From Anaerotardibacter muris (GTDB lineage Bacteria; Actinomycetota; Coriobacteriia; Coriobacteriales; Eggerthellaceae): a DNA stretch of 64,000 nucleotides. The stretch spans positions 372,001-436,000 of the forward strand of contig NZ_CALPCD010000001.1 in NCBI RefSeq assembly GCF_943192915.1, given 5' to 3'. Shown here piece after piece: positions 1 to 7,956 of the stretch. The position numbers and the translations under genes were made by a program. Numbering within the stretch: position 1 is the stretch's first letter; every line of letters begins with the position of its first letter. The notes beneath the pieces are model-generated. The model made no database searches and had not been told where the DNA came from. It saw only the letters and a list, made by a program, of their open reading frames with translations.

Positions 1-277
1 CGACCGCAGGAGTTGTCTGCTCTACGCGACTAGTTAATCCTTTTTTTACTTCAACACCTTTGTCCCAAACCGTGTTGATGACCTTGGTAGAAGTGTTAGC
101 AGCAGCGCCGACCACCTGATTTGCTGAAGTGGTGACCGCCTTGACTGCCTCTGGATAATTCTCGTTGAGCGAATCCGCGATCAATGCGCGGTTCTCAGCA
201 CCTGTACGCGGAGTGGCCAGCAGCGCGATGCCTGCGCCGATCACGCCACCGAGCAGGAGCGTTCCAAATCTTCCCAT
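1..277 (-). CDS. YtxH-domain general stress-like protein, 3' end missing
   Basis: Reads from an ATG at 277 to the window edge (92 codons, no stop), so the C-terminus lies outside. The start is supported by a purine-rich AAGGGGGAA five bases upstream. The N-terminus MGRFGTLLLGGVIGAGIALL is a short hydrophobic Gly-rich membrane segment followed by LATPRTGAENR, the pattern of YtxH-family proteins (hydrophobic helix, then a 'APxSGxExR'-like motif and an amphipathic helical tail). Members are small membrane-anchored stress proteins of unknown biochemical role. The family call is inferred from pattern only. Confidence 0.7.
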   Translation of the reverse strand, partial: MGRFGTLLLGGVIGAGIALLATPRTGAENRALIADSLNENYPEAVKAVTTSANQVVGAAANTSTKVINTVWDKGVEVKKGLTSRVEQTTPAV

Positions 278-476
278 CGTTCCCCCTTAAGAAGTGTTGC
301 TGATATTAAAAACCCAAGCTCGAATCCAGTTTCGCGCGAAGCGATGATGAATTCGGCCTGGGTTCTATTATAGCCACTAACCCTGGGAAGCGCGGGAGAA
401 ACTAGCGCGCCCTTAGGTTTGTTGACGTCGCGTAAGAAGCCGCGACAAATTCTTCAAAAATGACCATATATCGGTT

Positions 477-523
477 AGGGACAGAGGCAAAAGCGTCCCA
501 GGGATACTCTTGCCTCTATCCCC
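477..523 (-). terminator. Hairpin downstream of ddl, possible terminator
   Basis: Imperfect inverted repeat GGGACAGAGGCAA / TTGCCTCTATCCC with one mismatch, 12 bases beyond the ddl stop codon. No T-run follows on the minus strand, so it may act only as an mRNA 3'-end stabiliser or weak terminator. Confidence 0.4.
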
Positions 524-534
524 GATCATTCGCC

Positions 535-1518
535 TTAGCGATCGTGCGTTACAAGGCTGTCCATTACGGCAGGCAGGCTAAGACCAGCAGCTTCGCAGGC
601 CATAGGGAACAACGAATGTGTTGTCATGCCAGGTGAAACGTCCACTTCAAGGATGCGCGCCTGGGCACCATCCCAGATCAGGTCGACACGACCTAGATCT
701 TGGACATTGAAGGCTTGGTAGACTTCTATGGCCGCACGTTCGATCTCGCTACGGATGGACTGGGTCAAGGTCTCATCGGGATGAAGCGATTCAAGACGCA
801 CGGGAGTGTAGTAATCTACCGCATCTTCAGAAAGGCGCTCTTCGGCAAGGAACAAGCCTTCGCGCGGAACGATCTCAACAGGCGGAAGCGCGGTGGCACC
901 CCAGCCGCTGCCCAAGATGGCTACCGAAAGCTCGATGCCATCGATCCACTGCTCGATGATGACCTCATCATCGAAGGTGAGCGCATCGAGGATGGCCGCC
1001 CCCAATGCTTCTTGAGATTCGACCTTATGAACGCCATGAGCCGAACCGCCACGAGCCGGCTTCACGCACACGGGGTATCCGCCAGGGATGCGCTCAGCCA
1101 CCATATCAAGCGCGGTTGCCGCGCCCATATCCTTGAACACATCGCCAGCAAGGCAGAAACCTTGCGGCCACCAACCAGGTCCCGATTCGCCCGCATACTG
1201 GCGGAACTTCTTCACCGATTCAGGCAGCAACGCTTTGTTGAAGGTGTTGCGGCACACCTGAGCAGGCGAGCCAACATAAGGGATGTCGAGGAAGTCGAGC
1301 AGGCTTTGGATAGTGCCATCTTCACCGTGCTTGCCGTGAAGGGCGATGTAGCAGATATCGGGGCGTTCGCCGCGCAGCGTAGGAACCAGCTCCTTGGTGG
1401 TGTCGAGTGGAACAACCTTGTGACCAGCTTCTTCAAGAGCTTCGCACACGACCTTGCCGCTTGCCAGAGACACTTCGCGCTCGAAGGACGAGCCTCCCAT
1501 CAGCACTGCAACTTTCAT
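535..1518 (-). CDS. ddl: D-alanine--D-alanine ligase
   Basis: ATP-grasp ligase joining two D-alanines for peptidoglycan precursor synthesis in the cytoplasm (327 aa, usual family length). Visible hallmarks: N-terminal GGSSFEREVSL with the substrate glutamate, GKHGEDGTIQ in the pre-ATP region, the ATP-binding lysine/loop KPARGGSAHGV, and the C-terminal metal/phosphate motif EVDVSPGMTTHSLFP. The omega-loop region around residues 220-245 (EERLSEDAVDYYTP) does not show the YDYEAKY motif of E. coli DdlB, and the loop 'GGSAHG' replaces the common 'EGSSVG', so it belongs to a divergent Ddl subgroup. Chemistry is still expected to be D-Ala-D-Ala; a depsipeptide (D-Ala-D-Lac) ligase is unlikely because no van-type neighbours are present. 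Confidence 0.93.
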   Translation of the reverse strand: MKVAVLMGGSSFEREVSLASGKVVCEALEEAGHKVVPLDTTKELVPTLRGERPDICYIALHGKHGEDGTIQSLLDFLDIPYVGSPAQVCRNTFNKALLPESVKKFRQYAGESGPGWWPQGFCLAGDVFKDMGAATALDMVAERIPGGYPVCVKPARGGSAHGVHKVESQEALGAAILDALTFDDEVIIEQWIDGIELSVAILGSGWGATALPPVEIVPREGLFLAEERLSEDAVDYYTPVRLESLHPDETLTQSIRSEIERAAIEVYQAFNVQDLGRVDLIWDGAQARILEVDVSPGMTTHSLFPMACEAAGLSLPAVMDSLVTHDR

Positions 1519-1578
1519 CTTCTCTCCTTGCCTTGTTCAGCGTCGGGCGTTCATCGCGCGCCCGCTTGGTTCTTTTAT

Positions 1579-1615
1579 GTGTGGACAAAAAGGGCTACGC
1601 CCCCAATTTGTCCAC
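1579..1615. repeat. GTGGACAAA palindrome, copy 1 of 4 (family D)
   Basis: Near-perfect hairpin GTGGACAAAAAGGG-ctac-GCCCCCAATTTGTCCAC just downstream of the aminotransferase stop. The same 35-bp palindrome recurs at 7089-7123, 24498-24534 and 40461-40495. On the minus strand it may stop transcription of the aminotransferase gene. Confidence 0.8.
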
Positions 1616-1627
1616 GATGTTTCCGTT

Positions 1628-2878
1628 CTAGATCGCGCCGGCTTCTAGGAAGGCGCGGTACAGCTCGAGTCGGTCTTCGATCACGTTGGCCAGACGACGA
1701 ATGGCCTCGCGCAGGTTCTCGGGCGTCTCGAAGCAAAATGCCAGGCGCATCGAGTTCTTGCCATCGGTCCCGTTGGGATAAAAGCCGCTACCTGGTGTAT
1801 AGGTAACGCCGTTTTCCAGCGCAACAGCCAGCATGGAATCGGTGTCCACATAATCGGGCAGGGTGACCCAAACGAAGAAGCCACCCGCTGGATGGGTCCA
1901 TGTGGCCTCTTCAGGGAAGAACTCATCCAGGGCCTCGAGCATCGCATCGCGGCGTTCCTTGTAGGTTTGGATGAAGGTCTGCAAGACCGCCTGCCACGGC
2001 GTGTCGGTGAAGTAATGTTCTACGATCACCTGGTCCATGGCGCTGCCGCACAGGTCGGTACCCTGCTTGACCAGGTTGATCTTTGCCAAGATATCACGTG
2101 GGGCGATGATCCAACCTGTACGCAAGCCTGGCGCGAAGGTCTTCGAGACCGTACCCAGATAGATGACGTCGTCGGAAAGTGCGCGCAGCGGGATCATGTG
2201 GCCGCCGTCGTAACGCAGGCGTCCGTAAGGGTCGTCTTCGATCACGAGGAAATCGTATTCTTCGGCCAGCTCCAGCAAGCGATGGCGTCGCTCCATGTTC
2301 ATGGTCACGCCACCAGGGTTCTGGAAGTTGGGGATGGTGTAGAGGAACTTCACCGCGCCCTTGCCCAACTCCTCGAGCTTCTCTTCGAGCAGGTCCATAC
2401 GCATACCGTCTTCGTCGAAGGGGATGCAGATGATATTGGGTTCGTAAGCAGAGAACGCCTGGAGCGCACCCAGATACGTAGGGCCTTCAGTGATGATGAT
2501 ATCGCCTGGATCGACGAAGGTCTTGGCGATAAGATCGAGCGCTTCTTGAGCCCCCGTAGTGATGAGGACGTCGTCTTCCTTGCAACGAATGCCCAGGTCA
2601 CGCACAAGTGTTGCGAGCATCTCGCGCGTTTCAGCGCGACCATTGGTGGAACCATATTGCAGCGCGATGGCGCGTTCGTCTCCCAAGGCTGCCTGAACTG
2701 CGGTCTGCAGCGACTCGGGCGGAAGCAGCGAAACGTCGGGCATACCGCCTGAAAGCGAGATGATGTCAGAGCGAGACGCCGCAGCAAAAAGATCGCGCAC
2801 CGCCGATGAGCGCATCTTGGTAACGCGTGAGGCGACCTTGTCACCTGCATGATCGAATTTCAGATGGGCTGATGGCAT
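1628..2878 (-). CDS. PLP-dependent aminotransferase, class I/II (2-aminoadipate/MocR-domain-like)
   Basis: Fold-type I aminotransferase of about 416 aa. ATG at 2878 is chosen because GAGGAG lies five bases upstream; a GTG six bases earlier is less well placed. Recognisable motifs: NFQNPGG (substrate carboxylate/PLP ring region), VIEDDPYGRLRYDG (aspartate contacting the pyridine nitrogen), and VSKTFAPGLRTGW with the Schiff-base lysine. The pattern is that of the 2-aminoadipate/aromatic aminotransferase group (LysN and the catalytic domain of MocR/GntR regulators), but no DNA-binding domain is attached. The physiological substrate cannot be assigned; a broad-specificity 2-oxoglutarate-coupled enzyme is the safest description. 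Confidence 0.85.
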   Translation of the reverse strand: MPSAHLKFDHAGDKVASRVTKMRSSAVRDLFAAASRSDIISLSGGMPDVSLLPPESLQTAVQAALGDERAIALQYGSTNGRAETREMLATLVRDLGIRCKEDDVLITTGAQEALDLIAKTFVDPGDIIITEGPTYLGALQAFSAYEPNIICIPFDEDGMRMDLLEEKLEELGKGAVKFLYTIPNFQNPGGVTMNMERRHRLLELAEEYDFLVIEDDPYGRLRYDGGHMIPLRALSDDVIYLGTVSKTFAPGLRTGWIIAPRDILAKINLVKQGTDLCGSAMDQVIVEHYFTDTPWQAVLQTFIQTYKERRDAMLEALDEFFPEEATWTHPAGGFFVWVTLPDYVDTDSMLAVALENGVTYTPGSGFYPNGTDGKNSMRLAFCFETPENLREAIRRLANVIEDRLELYRAFLEAGAI

Positions 2879-2933
2879 AGACACTCCTCACTTTCTTCTT
2901 GCTCGTGCCGCGGACGCATCGCGCGGCGTGTTC

Positions 2934-3422
2934 TTATGCTTCAGGTGCACTTGGCTGCGCAAGTGTTCGATTGATAAAGTGTAGCGCTTTTTTGAAGGCG
3001 GCTAGGGCGATTAAATCATCTCGAAACGAAACGCGCACAATGGACACATGCGGGTCTTCGACGCTTTGCTGGGTGGTGCCAGTGAATACTACCTGGTGGG
3101 CAGTGGAGTCTTCGGGGTGCTGGGCGGCGTATTCGTGCGTTTGCAGGTCGATGACCAGATGCTCGACCAGGTGGGCCAGCGGCGTGTGATCCATGACTGC
3201 GCCGAACGTAGGGCCTTTAGCGTTGCGGCACGTGTGGTGCGGCAACGTGGGAAATTCCTCCACAGCATCAGCAATGAGCTCAGGCGTGGTGAACTGATAA
3301 CGCGGGTCATCGATGCGCACACGCGCCTCTACGCGATCAGGTTGCACGGTCAAACTTTCAAGCACGACCACATCTTGCGCGGTTCGCGATTCGGACGAAT
3401 TCGGCGCAACGGAAGCACTCAC
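2934..3422 (-). CDS. Hypothetical protein with cyanophycin-synthetase-N-terminus-like motif
   Basis: 162 aa, GTG start three bases after the stop of the upstream gene, so probably translated by coupling within the serS operon. No signal peptide or membrane segment. The central part reads LAHLVEHLVIDLQ followed by a beta-rich stretch ending VSIVRVSFRDD and a helix ALAAFKKALHFIN; the 'hhxHhhEHhhhxLQ' pattern resembles the N-terminal domain of cyanophycin synthetase, here without the ATP-grasp and Mur-ligase domains. That likeness is weak and based on pattern only; function unknown. Confidence 0.7.
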   Translation of the reverse strand: MSASVAPNSSESRTAQDVVVLESLTVQPDRVEARVRIDDPRYQFTTPELIADAVEEFPTLPHHTCRNAKGPTFGAVMDHTPLAHLVEHLVIDLQTHEYAAQHPEDSTAHQVVFTGTTQQSVEDPHVSIVRVSFRDDLIALAAFKKALHFINRTLAQPSAPEA

Positions 3423-3425
3423 GCG

Positions 3426-4433
3426 CTACTCGTTTTCTTCAGCTTGTTGGGCGGTCTCGGAACCGTCGACCACGTCAACGCCAGCGGTGTCTGCATTTTC
3501 GGCGGTATTGTTGTTCGCAACCTCAGGCTCTCCGATGGCCTGGTTCGACACCTTCAACAAGCTCATGGACTGCTGGGTATCGCCCTCATCAGGGCCGGTG
3601 GACACATCAGTAAGTGTGAGCACATCACGTTCGGGCGAGAACACGTACATACCTTCGCCTTCGTAATTCGCGAATTCGTATTTGATGGTCTTCTCGAAAG
3701 TATTCAGCTCGTAGGTGAAGCTGACGCTATCGGTCAGACGGATCTCGTCTTCGGTGATGACGATGGAAGCGTTCGAACCTTCGATCTTCCACTGGCCCTG
3801 GAAATCGGCAGCGTCATCGTAACGGAAGAGATAATCCCAGACCAGGAATGCACCAGCCGCAAGCGCTGCCACCAGTACCACCGAAAGCACGATCTTCACG
3901 GGCAGCGGGATTCGACGCTGTTTTTGCTTCTTGGACTTCTTCTGGCCCTGCTTGCTTTGCTGCTTCTGGGCAGAAGCACGGCCATCGTGCGTAACCTGGG
4001 CCTTCACCTTTTTGGATGAAGCCTGACCTTGACCTTGATTTTGACCTTGGCCTTGACCAGGATGCTGCGCCTGAACGCCAATGGTGCGCGGCGTAGGCTT
4101 CTTGCCCTGCTGTGCACCAGATTGCTTCGGCGCTGCGGATTGCGAAGCTGTTCCTTGCACAATATTCGCACGAGCAGGCGGATTGGGCGCTACCTTCTGC
4201 TGGGGAATCCGCTGGCCTTGGCCTTGATGCGACGCGGGCTGCTTGTTTGCTTGCCTTTGAGCGCCTGGGATCTTAGACGCAGATGTAGATGCAGACGCAG
4301 GCGTAGGAGCTGCTGCAGACGGAGCATGCGGAACCGCAGGCGCCGCATGAGCTGCATGCTTTCCGCGCACAGGCTGAGCGCCAGGCGCGGCAGCCTTAGG
4401 TTGCTTGTCGTCTTTCGAGCGCTTCGTGACCAT
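3426..4433 (-). CDS. Membrane-anchored hypothetical protein with disordered N-terminus and extracellular beta domain
   Basis: 335 aa. Residues 1-175 are low complexity (Ala, Pro, Gln, Lys; repeated GQG units around 125-137) and presumably cytoplasmic; residues about 178-202 form one transmembrane helix preceded by a KKQKQRR basic cluster; residues 205-300 look like a compact extracytoplasmic beta domain (GQWKIEGSNASIVITEDE...) of the lipocalin-like 'DUF5640-type' pattern; the tail is acidic. Translation start at 4433 has no clear Shine-Dalgarno and follows the serS stop by about 20 bases, suggesting coupling. Same operon as serS. Function unknown; no enzyme motif seen. Confidence 0.75.
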   Translation of the reverse strand: MVTKRSKDDKQPKAAAPGAQPVRGKHAAHAAPAVPHAPSAAAPTPASASTSASKIPGAQRQANKQPASHQGQGQRIPQQKVAPNPPARANIVQGTASQSAAPKQSGAQQGKKPTPRTIGVQAQHPGQGQGQNQGQGQASSKKVKAQVTHDGRASAQKQQSKQGQKKSKKQKQRRIPLPVKIVLSVVLVAALAAGAFLVWDYLFRYDDAADFQGQWKIEGSNASIVITEDEIRLTDSVSFTYELNTFEKTIKYEFANYEGEGMYVFSPERDVLTLTDVSTGPDEGDTQQSMSLLKVSNQAIGEPEVANNNTAENADTAGVDVVDGSETAQQAEENE

Positions 4434-4452
4434 CGGGTGCTTTGCCCATCAT

Positions 4453-5733
4453 TTATTCGGGCTTGATGTATTCGATGCCGCCCATGTAGGGAACCAGCAC
4501 GTCGGGCACCTTGATGGAGCCGTCTTCCTGCTGATAATTCTCAAGGATCGCAGCCATGGTGCGACCTACTGCAAGACCCGAGCCATTGAGCGTATGGACC
4601 AAGCGGTTGCCCTTGAAGTTCGCAGGATCCTTGTACTTGATGTTCGCGCGACGTGCCTGGAAGTCTTCGCAATTCGAACAGGAAGATATCTCCTTATACG
4701 CGTCATAAGAAGGCAGCCATACTTCCAAATCGTAAGTCTTCGCAGCAGAAAAGCCCAGGTCACCCGTGCATAGGCTGATAACACGATACGGCAGACCGAG
4801 CAGCTGCAGGATATTCTCCGCATCCGCCACCATAGACTCAAGATCATCGTAGGATTCTTCGGGCTTGGCATACTTCACCATCTCGACCTTGTCGAACTGG
4901 TGCAGGCGAATAAGACCGCGCGTGTCGCGGCCAGCGCTGCCCGCCTCTTCGCGGAAGCACGGCGTGAACGCGCAATACTTGAGCGGCAGCTGATCAACAT
5001 CGAGTACTTCGTCGGAGTGGATATTGGTAAGCTGCACTTCAGCCGTAGGAATAAGGTAGAGCCCTTCGGTGGTCTTGAAGAGGTCTTCTTCGAACTTAGG
5101 GAGCTGGCCCGTGCCCGTGAGCGTCTTGGCATTCGCCATAACGGGGCACCACCATTCCTTGTAGCCGCGCGAGGTGTGCGTGTCAGCCATGAAGTTGATC
5201 AGCGCACGCTCCAACTTGGCACCCAGGCCACCGAGCAGCACGAAGCGGGATTCTGCCAGCTTCACGGCACGCTCGAAATCGATGATGCCTAGGTCGATGC
5301 CCAAGTCCCAGTGCGGCTTGAAGTCAAAATCGAACGTGCGCGGCGTGCCCCAGCGGCGTACCTCGGGATTTTCGGTCTCGTCCTTGCCCACAGGGGTGGA
5401 ATCACTCGGAACGTTCGGCACTGCCAGGATGAGCTTGTTCAGTTCGCTTTCAGCCTGATCATGCAAGTCCGAATAGTAAGCGATCTCTTCTTTGAGCTTG
5501 GCAACTTCAGCCTTCGCAGCTTCAGCTTCTTCTTTCTTGCCTTCGCCCATCAGCTGGCCGATGCTCTTCGAGATGGCGTTGCGCTGTGCCAACAAGGTCT
5601 CTTCCTTGGCAATGGCGCTGCGGCGGTCTTCGTCGAGCTGCAAGAAGCGCTCAGAATCCCACGTGAAGTTACGGCTCTTCATAGCCTCGTTCACTTGATC
5701 GATGTTTTCGCGGACGAATCGAATATCGAGCAT
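4453..5733 (-). CDS. serS: Serine--tRNA ligase
   Basis: Class II aminoacyl-tRNA synthetase charging tRNA-Ser (and tRNA-Sec where present); 426 aa, matching the family. The ATG at 5733 ([10 protein letters not shown]) is preferred over upstream in-frame codons because GAAAGGGAA precedes it and MLDIxxVR is the canonical N-terminus. Residues about 1-110 form the tRNA-binding helical arm; class II motifs follow: motif 2 [20 protein letters not shown] and motif 3 [19 protein letters not shown], with [12 protein letters not shown] before them. First gene of a three-gene minus-strand operon. A TATACT hexamer at 5808-5813 could be the -10 box; no T-box leader signature is visible in the short upstream region. 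Confidence 0.97.
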   Translation of the reverse strand: MLDIRFVRENIDQVNEAMKSRNFTWDSERFLQLDEDRRSAIAKEETLLAQRNAISKSIGQLMGEGKKEEAEAAKAEVAKLKEEIAYYSDLHDQAESELNKLILAVPNVPSDSTPVGKDETENPEVRRWGTPRTFDFDFKPHWDLGIDLGIIDFERAVKLAESRFVLLGGLGAKLERALINFMADTHTSRGYKEWWCPVMANAKTLTGTGQLPKFEEDLFKTTEGLYLIPTAEVQLTNIHSDEVLDVDQLPLKYCAFTPCFREEAGSAGRDTRGLIRLHQFDKVEMVKYAKPEESYDDLESMVADAENILQLLGLPYRVISLCTGDLGFSAAKTYDLEVWLPSYDAYKEISSCSNCEDFQARRANIKYKDPANFKGNRLVHTLNGSGLAVGRTMAAILENYQQEDGSIKVPDVLVPYMGGIEYIKPE

Positions 5734-5942
5734 CGGTTCCCTTTCATAAGATACGGCGGCCACGTGCGCCGAACATCGTCGGTTTGGTTGTTGAGATAGA
5801 CAGTTCGAGTATACTTTACAACCAAGCAAGATACCACTGCGGGTGCGCCAGCCGACCAATGCGTTACAGGCGGCAAACGCCCTGAACACGGCTATAGAGC
5901 AGTGGCCTCGATGCGAAGGAACGACCGACTCGAAAGGGCATC

Positions 5943-6140
5943 ATGGATCTGGCGGCGATCTATCATTTCATCTTCGAAACCTACGCCGGCATTGGGTGCC
6001 TGGTGGGTGCGGGCGTGGTGATCAGCGTGATAGCAGCGTTCATCAGCGAACGCAAGACGCGCAAGATGTTCCGCGACCGTGGTGAGCGCGTGCGCGAAGA
6101 CGAAGATGCCGATACGAGCGAAGATACCGAAAGCGAGTAG
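5943..6140 (+). CDS. Small single-pass membrane protein
   Basis: 65 aa with one hydrophobic helix (about residues 14-33, YAGIGCLVGAGVVISVIAAF) followed by a basic then acidic tail (RKTRKMFRDRGERVREDEDA...). AAAGGG lies five bases before the ATG. Stop is three bases before the start of the kinase gene, so the two are likely co-transcribed and coupled. No known family recognised; function unknown. Confidence 0.75.
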   Translation: MDLAAIYHFIFETYAGIGCLVGAGVVISVIAAFISERKTRKMFRDRGERVREDEDADTSEDTESE

Positions 6141-6143
6141 ATC

Positions 6144-7019
6144 ATGGGACTGCAGAGCATGCCACTTTACGACCATTCCGACCGACCAGACTACATCCCC
6201 CGCGTAGGCGCGGTGCATGATCTGTGCGGTTATGGCAAATGCTCGCTGGGTGTGGCCATTCCAGTCATCTCTGCTGCGGGCTGCGATGTGTGCCCGCTGC
6301 CAACGGGGCTGTTCTCTTCGCATACCGCATTCCCTGTCTGGCACATGCTCGATACCACCGACATGATGAAGCCCTACATCGACGCATGGGAGAAGGTCGA
6401 TATCGAACTGGACGCCGTGTATTCTGGTTTCCTAGGTGCGCCTGAACAGGTCGAGAGCATCCAGCGCTTGTATGCTGATTTCCCGAATGCGCTGCGTATC
6501 GTTGACCCTGTGATGGGTGACAACGGCAAGATCTACCCCACCTATTCCAAGGAACTGTGCGATGCCATGGCGAACCTGGCCGATGGCGCGGATATCCTCA
6601 CCCCGAACCTAACCGAGGTTTCCATCATCTTGGGTACGGAATATACGGGTCAGAACGTTTCGACCGAAGAGGTCGAGAGCATGATCAACATGCTGCGCAA
6701 TCGTGGCGCGAAGAATGTGATCATCAAGGGCGTTGACCGTGAGGATGGCTATCTGCGCAACTACGTGGCAGGGCGCAACACTCCCCTGACCGAGCTGATC
6801 GTGGAGAAGCTGCCCGTGATGCTGCATGGCACGGGCGACCTGTTCTGCTCGTGTGTGACCGCGGCCATCATGGCAGGCAAGGATCTGGAGACCGCAGTAG
6901 ACTTCGCAGGCAAGTTCGTGCACGATGCGATGATCATCACGCTCGAGCAGCCCAACTTCATGAGCCGCGGCATCAGCTTCGAGCCCTTGCTGGGCAAAGT
7001 TGCCGCCCTCCTCGCCTAA
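6144..7019 (+). CDS. Pyridoxamine/pyridoxal kinase (PdxK/PdxY family)
   Basis: Ribokinase-fold kinase (291 aa) phosphorylating B6 vitamers in the PLP salvage pathway. Visible: VGAVHDLCGYGKCSLGVAIP at the substrate pocket (typical 'G.GRC.L...P'), LPTGLFSSHT, DPVMGDNGKIYP, the ATP-side LTPNLTE, and the C-terminal anion-hole/catalytic motif HGTGDLFCSCVTAA with the catalytic Asp. It follows the small membrane protein with a three-base gap. Orthologues are usually annotated pyridoxamine kinase; vitamer preference cannot be read from sequence. Confidence 0.92.
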   Translation: MGLQSMPLYDHSDRPDYIPRVGAVHDLCGYGKCSLGVAIPVISAAGCDVCPLPTGLFSSHTAFPVWHMLDTTDMMKPYIDAWEKVDIELDAVYSGFLGAPEQVESIQRLYADFPNALRIVDPVMGDNGKIYPTYSKELCDAMANLADGADILTPNLTEVSIILGTEYTGQNVSTEEVESMINMLRNRGAKNVIIKGVDREDGYLRNYVAGRNTPLTELIVEKLPVMLHGTGDLFCSCVTAAIMAGKDLETAVDFAGKFVHDAMIITLEQPNFMSRGISFEPLLGKVAALLA

Positions 7020-7021
7020 TT

Positions 7022-7069
7022 GGGGACGGGTTCATTTCTGTCTGGGACAGTTTGGGGACAGGTTCGAAC
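7022..7069. repeat. REP-like element, copy A1
   Basis: Begins two bases after the kinase stop codon: GGGGACGGGTTC, CTGTCTGGGACAG core, GGGGACAGGTTCG. The direct repeat GGGGACrGGTTC flanking a palindromic 'CTGTCyGGGACAG' core defines the family. Other copies: 13241-13289, 16474-16516, 24661-24709, 42934-42983, and related longer forms at 50494-50556 and 51715-51807. Confidence 0.8.
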
Positions 7070-7088
7070 TTCTGATCGAGAATCTTCT

Positions 7089-7129
7089 GTAGACAAATTG
7101 GGGGCAGCCCCCTTTTTGTCTACTTTTTT
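7089..7129 (+). terminator. Palindrome D2 with T-run, probable terminator of the kinase operon
   Basis: GTAGACAAATTGGGGGC / GCCCCCTTTTTGTCTAC (7089-7123) followed by TTTTTT on the plus strand, so it can serve as an intrinsic terminator for the kinase transcript. Second copy of the D palindrome family; it abuts the stop codon of the convergent fic gene. Confidence 0.7.
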
Positions 7130-7904
7130 ATCCTGAGACTCCGTGGGAATCAAGCGCTTCATCGAGCGCATCAGAAATGACATTCAGCATGAACTGAACG
7201 AATCCGGTGCTGTCCGCACTCGCATCAGCTTTGCCAAGTGAGTCGTAGTATTCCTGCTGATTCTCTTTGATCAGCGACTCGATCGGCAACCACGCGAACA
7301 ATGAATTCCATCGGCTCAAGATGAGCGTCTGCCACAAACGCCCCATGCGACCATTGCCGTCTGCGAAGGGGTGGATGAATTCGAATTCGTAGTGGAATAC
7401 GCACGAAATAACGAGCAGATGCATCTCCGTGGTCGCAAGCCACGAGAACAACTCCCTCATCACTTCAGGAACATACTTGGCAGGAGTGCCGGCGTGAATG
7501 AGCTGGTCTCCATTGAACACCCCAACGTCGCCGCTCCTGAAACGACCAGCCTCAGGCGTAAGCCCGCGCATCAACAGCGCATGAGCCTCGAGCAGACTGT
7601 CGATAGAATCAGGGTCGAACGAATCGAGCGCCTCGTAAGTTGCAAGAGCGTTCTGCACCTCAAGCACATCGCGTGCAGGAGCAAGAACGTGCTTTCCTTC
7701 GATCACAGCAGTGACTTGATCGAGCGAAAGCGAATTATTCTCAATAGCGAGCGAAGAATGAATGGTACGAATGCGATTTTCTTTGCGCAACTGTGGGCTG
7801 GAATTCAGCTTATCGAAAGCCTCGACCTGACCAACTTTCTCTGCAATGTTAGCCACAAGCGTAAGAATCTCATCATTCGTCGTAAAGGGTGGTTTGTAAG
7901 CCAT
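7128..7904 (-). CDS. Fic-domain protein (putative AMPylase)
   Basis: 258 aa from the ATG at 7904, chosen because GGGAGGAGG lies eight bases upstream; an upstream start at 7931 has no such site. The Fic active-site motif HPFADGNGRMGR is complete (catalytic His about residue 178). An N-terminal inhibitory-helix motif SLAIEN ([S/T]xxxE[G/N], about residues 51-56) indicates a class II, self-restrained Fic with a winged-helix-like C-terminus. Fic enzymes usually transfer AMP from ATP to a protein hydroxyl. It sits directly downstream of the type III restriction operon on the same strand (53-base gap), which suggests co-expression and possibly an accessory defence role; the target is unknown. Confidence 0.9.
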   Translation of the reverse strand: MAYKPPFTTNDEILTLVANIAEKVGQVEAFDKLNSSPQLRKENRIRTIHSSLAIENNSLSLDQVTAVIEGKHVLAPARDVLEVQNALATYEALDSFDPDSIDSLLEAHALLMRGLTPEAGRFRSGDVGVFNGDQLIHAGTPAKYVPEVMRELFSWLATTEMHLLVISCVFHYEFEFIHPFADGNGRMGRLWQTLILSRWNSLFAWLPIESLIKENQQEYYDSLGKADASADSTGFVQFMLNVISDALDEALDSHGVSG

Positions 7905-7956
7905 GGTCGCTGCCTCCTCCCGATTCTGCATTCAAGTTACCTATTCCACCTCACTT

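Noticed and set aside
5734..5942. Possible T-box leader of serS
   Set aside because: The region is short and the T-box consensus around GGTGGNACC is absent.
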